Shown here: piece after piece, positions 5,686 to 5,847 of the stretch
How positions within the stretch are numbered: the stretch's first letter is position 1
How the letters are laid out: the number at the start of each line of letters is the position of its first letter
Assembly (NCBI GenBank): GCA_938017885.1
Contig: CALIJD010000250.1
Location: 1-5,847, forward strand
Direction: 5' to 3'
DNA: 5,847 nucleotides
Source of the DNA: an uncultured Granulicatella sp.
GTDB taxonomy: Bacteria; Bacillota; Bacilli; Lactobacillales; Aerococcaceae
The notes under the pieces: generated by a model
The model's database searches: none
Seen by the model: the letters and a program-made list of their open reading frames with translations, nothing else
What the model was told of the DNA's origin: nothing
Position numbers and translations under genes: made by a program

Positions 5686-5820
5686 TTTTTGTTGTGCTAG
5701 TTTATAAAGTGCTAATACTTCTTCTGCGCTCGTAAAATAAGAAGGACAAGGGGCACCGGCTCGAGCCGATGTCTCTCGCCTCTGAAGCCTCAGGGAGTAA
5801 GACCAAAGACAAAAAAGGAT
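5671..5820 (-). pseudogene. Possible gene tail on the minus strand, no start codon
   Basis: Reading right to left, a 49-codon frame is open from 5820 to a TAA at 5671-5673, after an in-frame TGA at 5821-5823. The last part, SAEEVLALYKLAQQKKYED, has the charged, helical look of a genuine protein C-terminus. The upstream part (RRETSARAGAPCPS) comes from a GC-rich stretch. There is no ATG, GTG or TTG in the frame, and its upstream end runs into the terminator-like repeat. It is therefore at best a remnant or the 3' end of a gene cut off by the repeat. The final codons KYED and the stop lie in the right inverted arm. I do not recognise the protein, and a chance open frame is quite possible. Confidence 0.25.
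5757..5768. repeat. GC-rich perfect 12-base palindrome
   Basis: CGGCTCGAGCCG is self-complementary over 12 bases and stands in a GC-rich island (about 5750-5796) within otherwise AT-rich DNA. Next to it, GCCTC occurs twice (in CGCCTCTGAAGCCTCAG). It could be a hairpin, a protein-binding site or part of a further repeat copy. No function can be assigned. Confidence 0.5.
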
Positions 5821-5847
5821 TCACAGTGTGAATCCTTTTTGCTTTGT
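5793..5847. repeat. Direct repeat copy 2, truncated by the window edge
   Basis: This is an exact copy of 5417-5471. It carries the whole inner hairpin (5812-5840, centre 5826). The right half of the outer stem (GTCTTAC in copy 1) would lie beyond the window. The sequence just upstream differs entirely from that upstream of copy 1, so only this core, not the left arm, is repeated. Confidence 0.95.

Noticed and set aside
5329..5691. Target-site duplication flanking the palindromic element
   Set aside because: The bases just outside the arms (TAAAGT on the left, TTTTTG on the right) do not match, and a shared A/T-rich run is not evidence.
5769..5831. 20-codon plus-strand peptide starting ATG and ending in the second hairpin copy
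   Set aside because: The nearest purine-rich run, AAGGGG at 5748-5753, is too far upstream for a normal ribosome binding site. The second half is just the translated repeat, and no homology is recognisable.
5417..5847. CRISPR array
   Set aside because: There are only two copies, 376 bases apart, with terminator-like palindromes. There is no regular spacer series and no cas gene.

Overview
The window reads as chromosome or contig DNA from a low-GC Gram-positive bacterium (Bacillota, probably Lactobacillales). The signs are AT-rich coding sequence, strong AAGGAG-type ribosome binding sites, a TTG start, a consensus sigma-A type promoter and a lipoprotein signal peptide on the solute receptor. 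The protein style reminds me of Carnobacteriaceae such as Granulicatella, but that is an impression and not a demonstrated assignment.

Positions 22-3924 hold one complete transcription unit. A near-consensus promoter (22-50) is followed by two ABC permease genes that overlap, an ATPase gene 10 bases later, a lipoprotein substrate-binding protein gene 26 bases after that, and a stem-loop terminator. Together they make a full type I ABC importer of the polyamine/opine/iron (PotABCD-like) class. The substrate cannot be read from the sequence.

Positions 3925-5331 hold a separately promoted metal-dependent amidohydrolase of the cytosine deaminase/MTA-SAH deaminase/TrzN superfamily. It has the metal-binding and catalytic residues expected of a deaminase or related hydrolase. 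Its place directly behind the importer suggests, but does not prove, that it acts on the imported amine or heterocycle.

Positions 5332-5847 contain no convincing complete gene. They hold an unusual nested palindromic element: two diverged inverted arms of about 70-76 bases (5335-5410 and 5616-5685) enclose a bidirectional terminator-like hairpin (5416-5484), a compound hairpin (5489-5538) and a short hairpin (5572-5585). This looks like a MITE-like or other dispersed intergenic repeat. An exact 55-base copy of the central hairpin segment returns 376 bases downstream and ends exactly at the window edge, which may mark an assembly-graph break. Between them, the minus strand has an open C-terminal-like reading frame whose stop codon lies in the right arm of the element.
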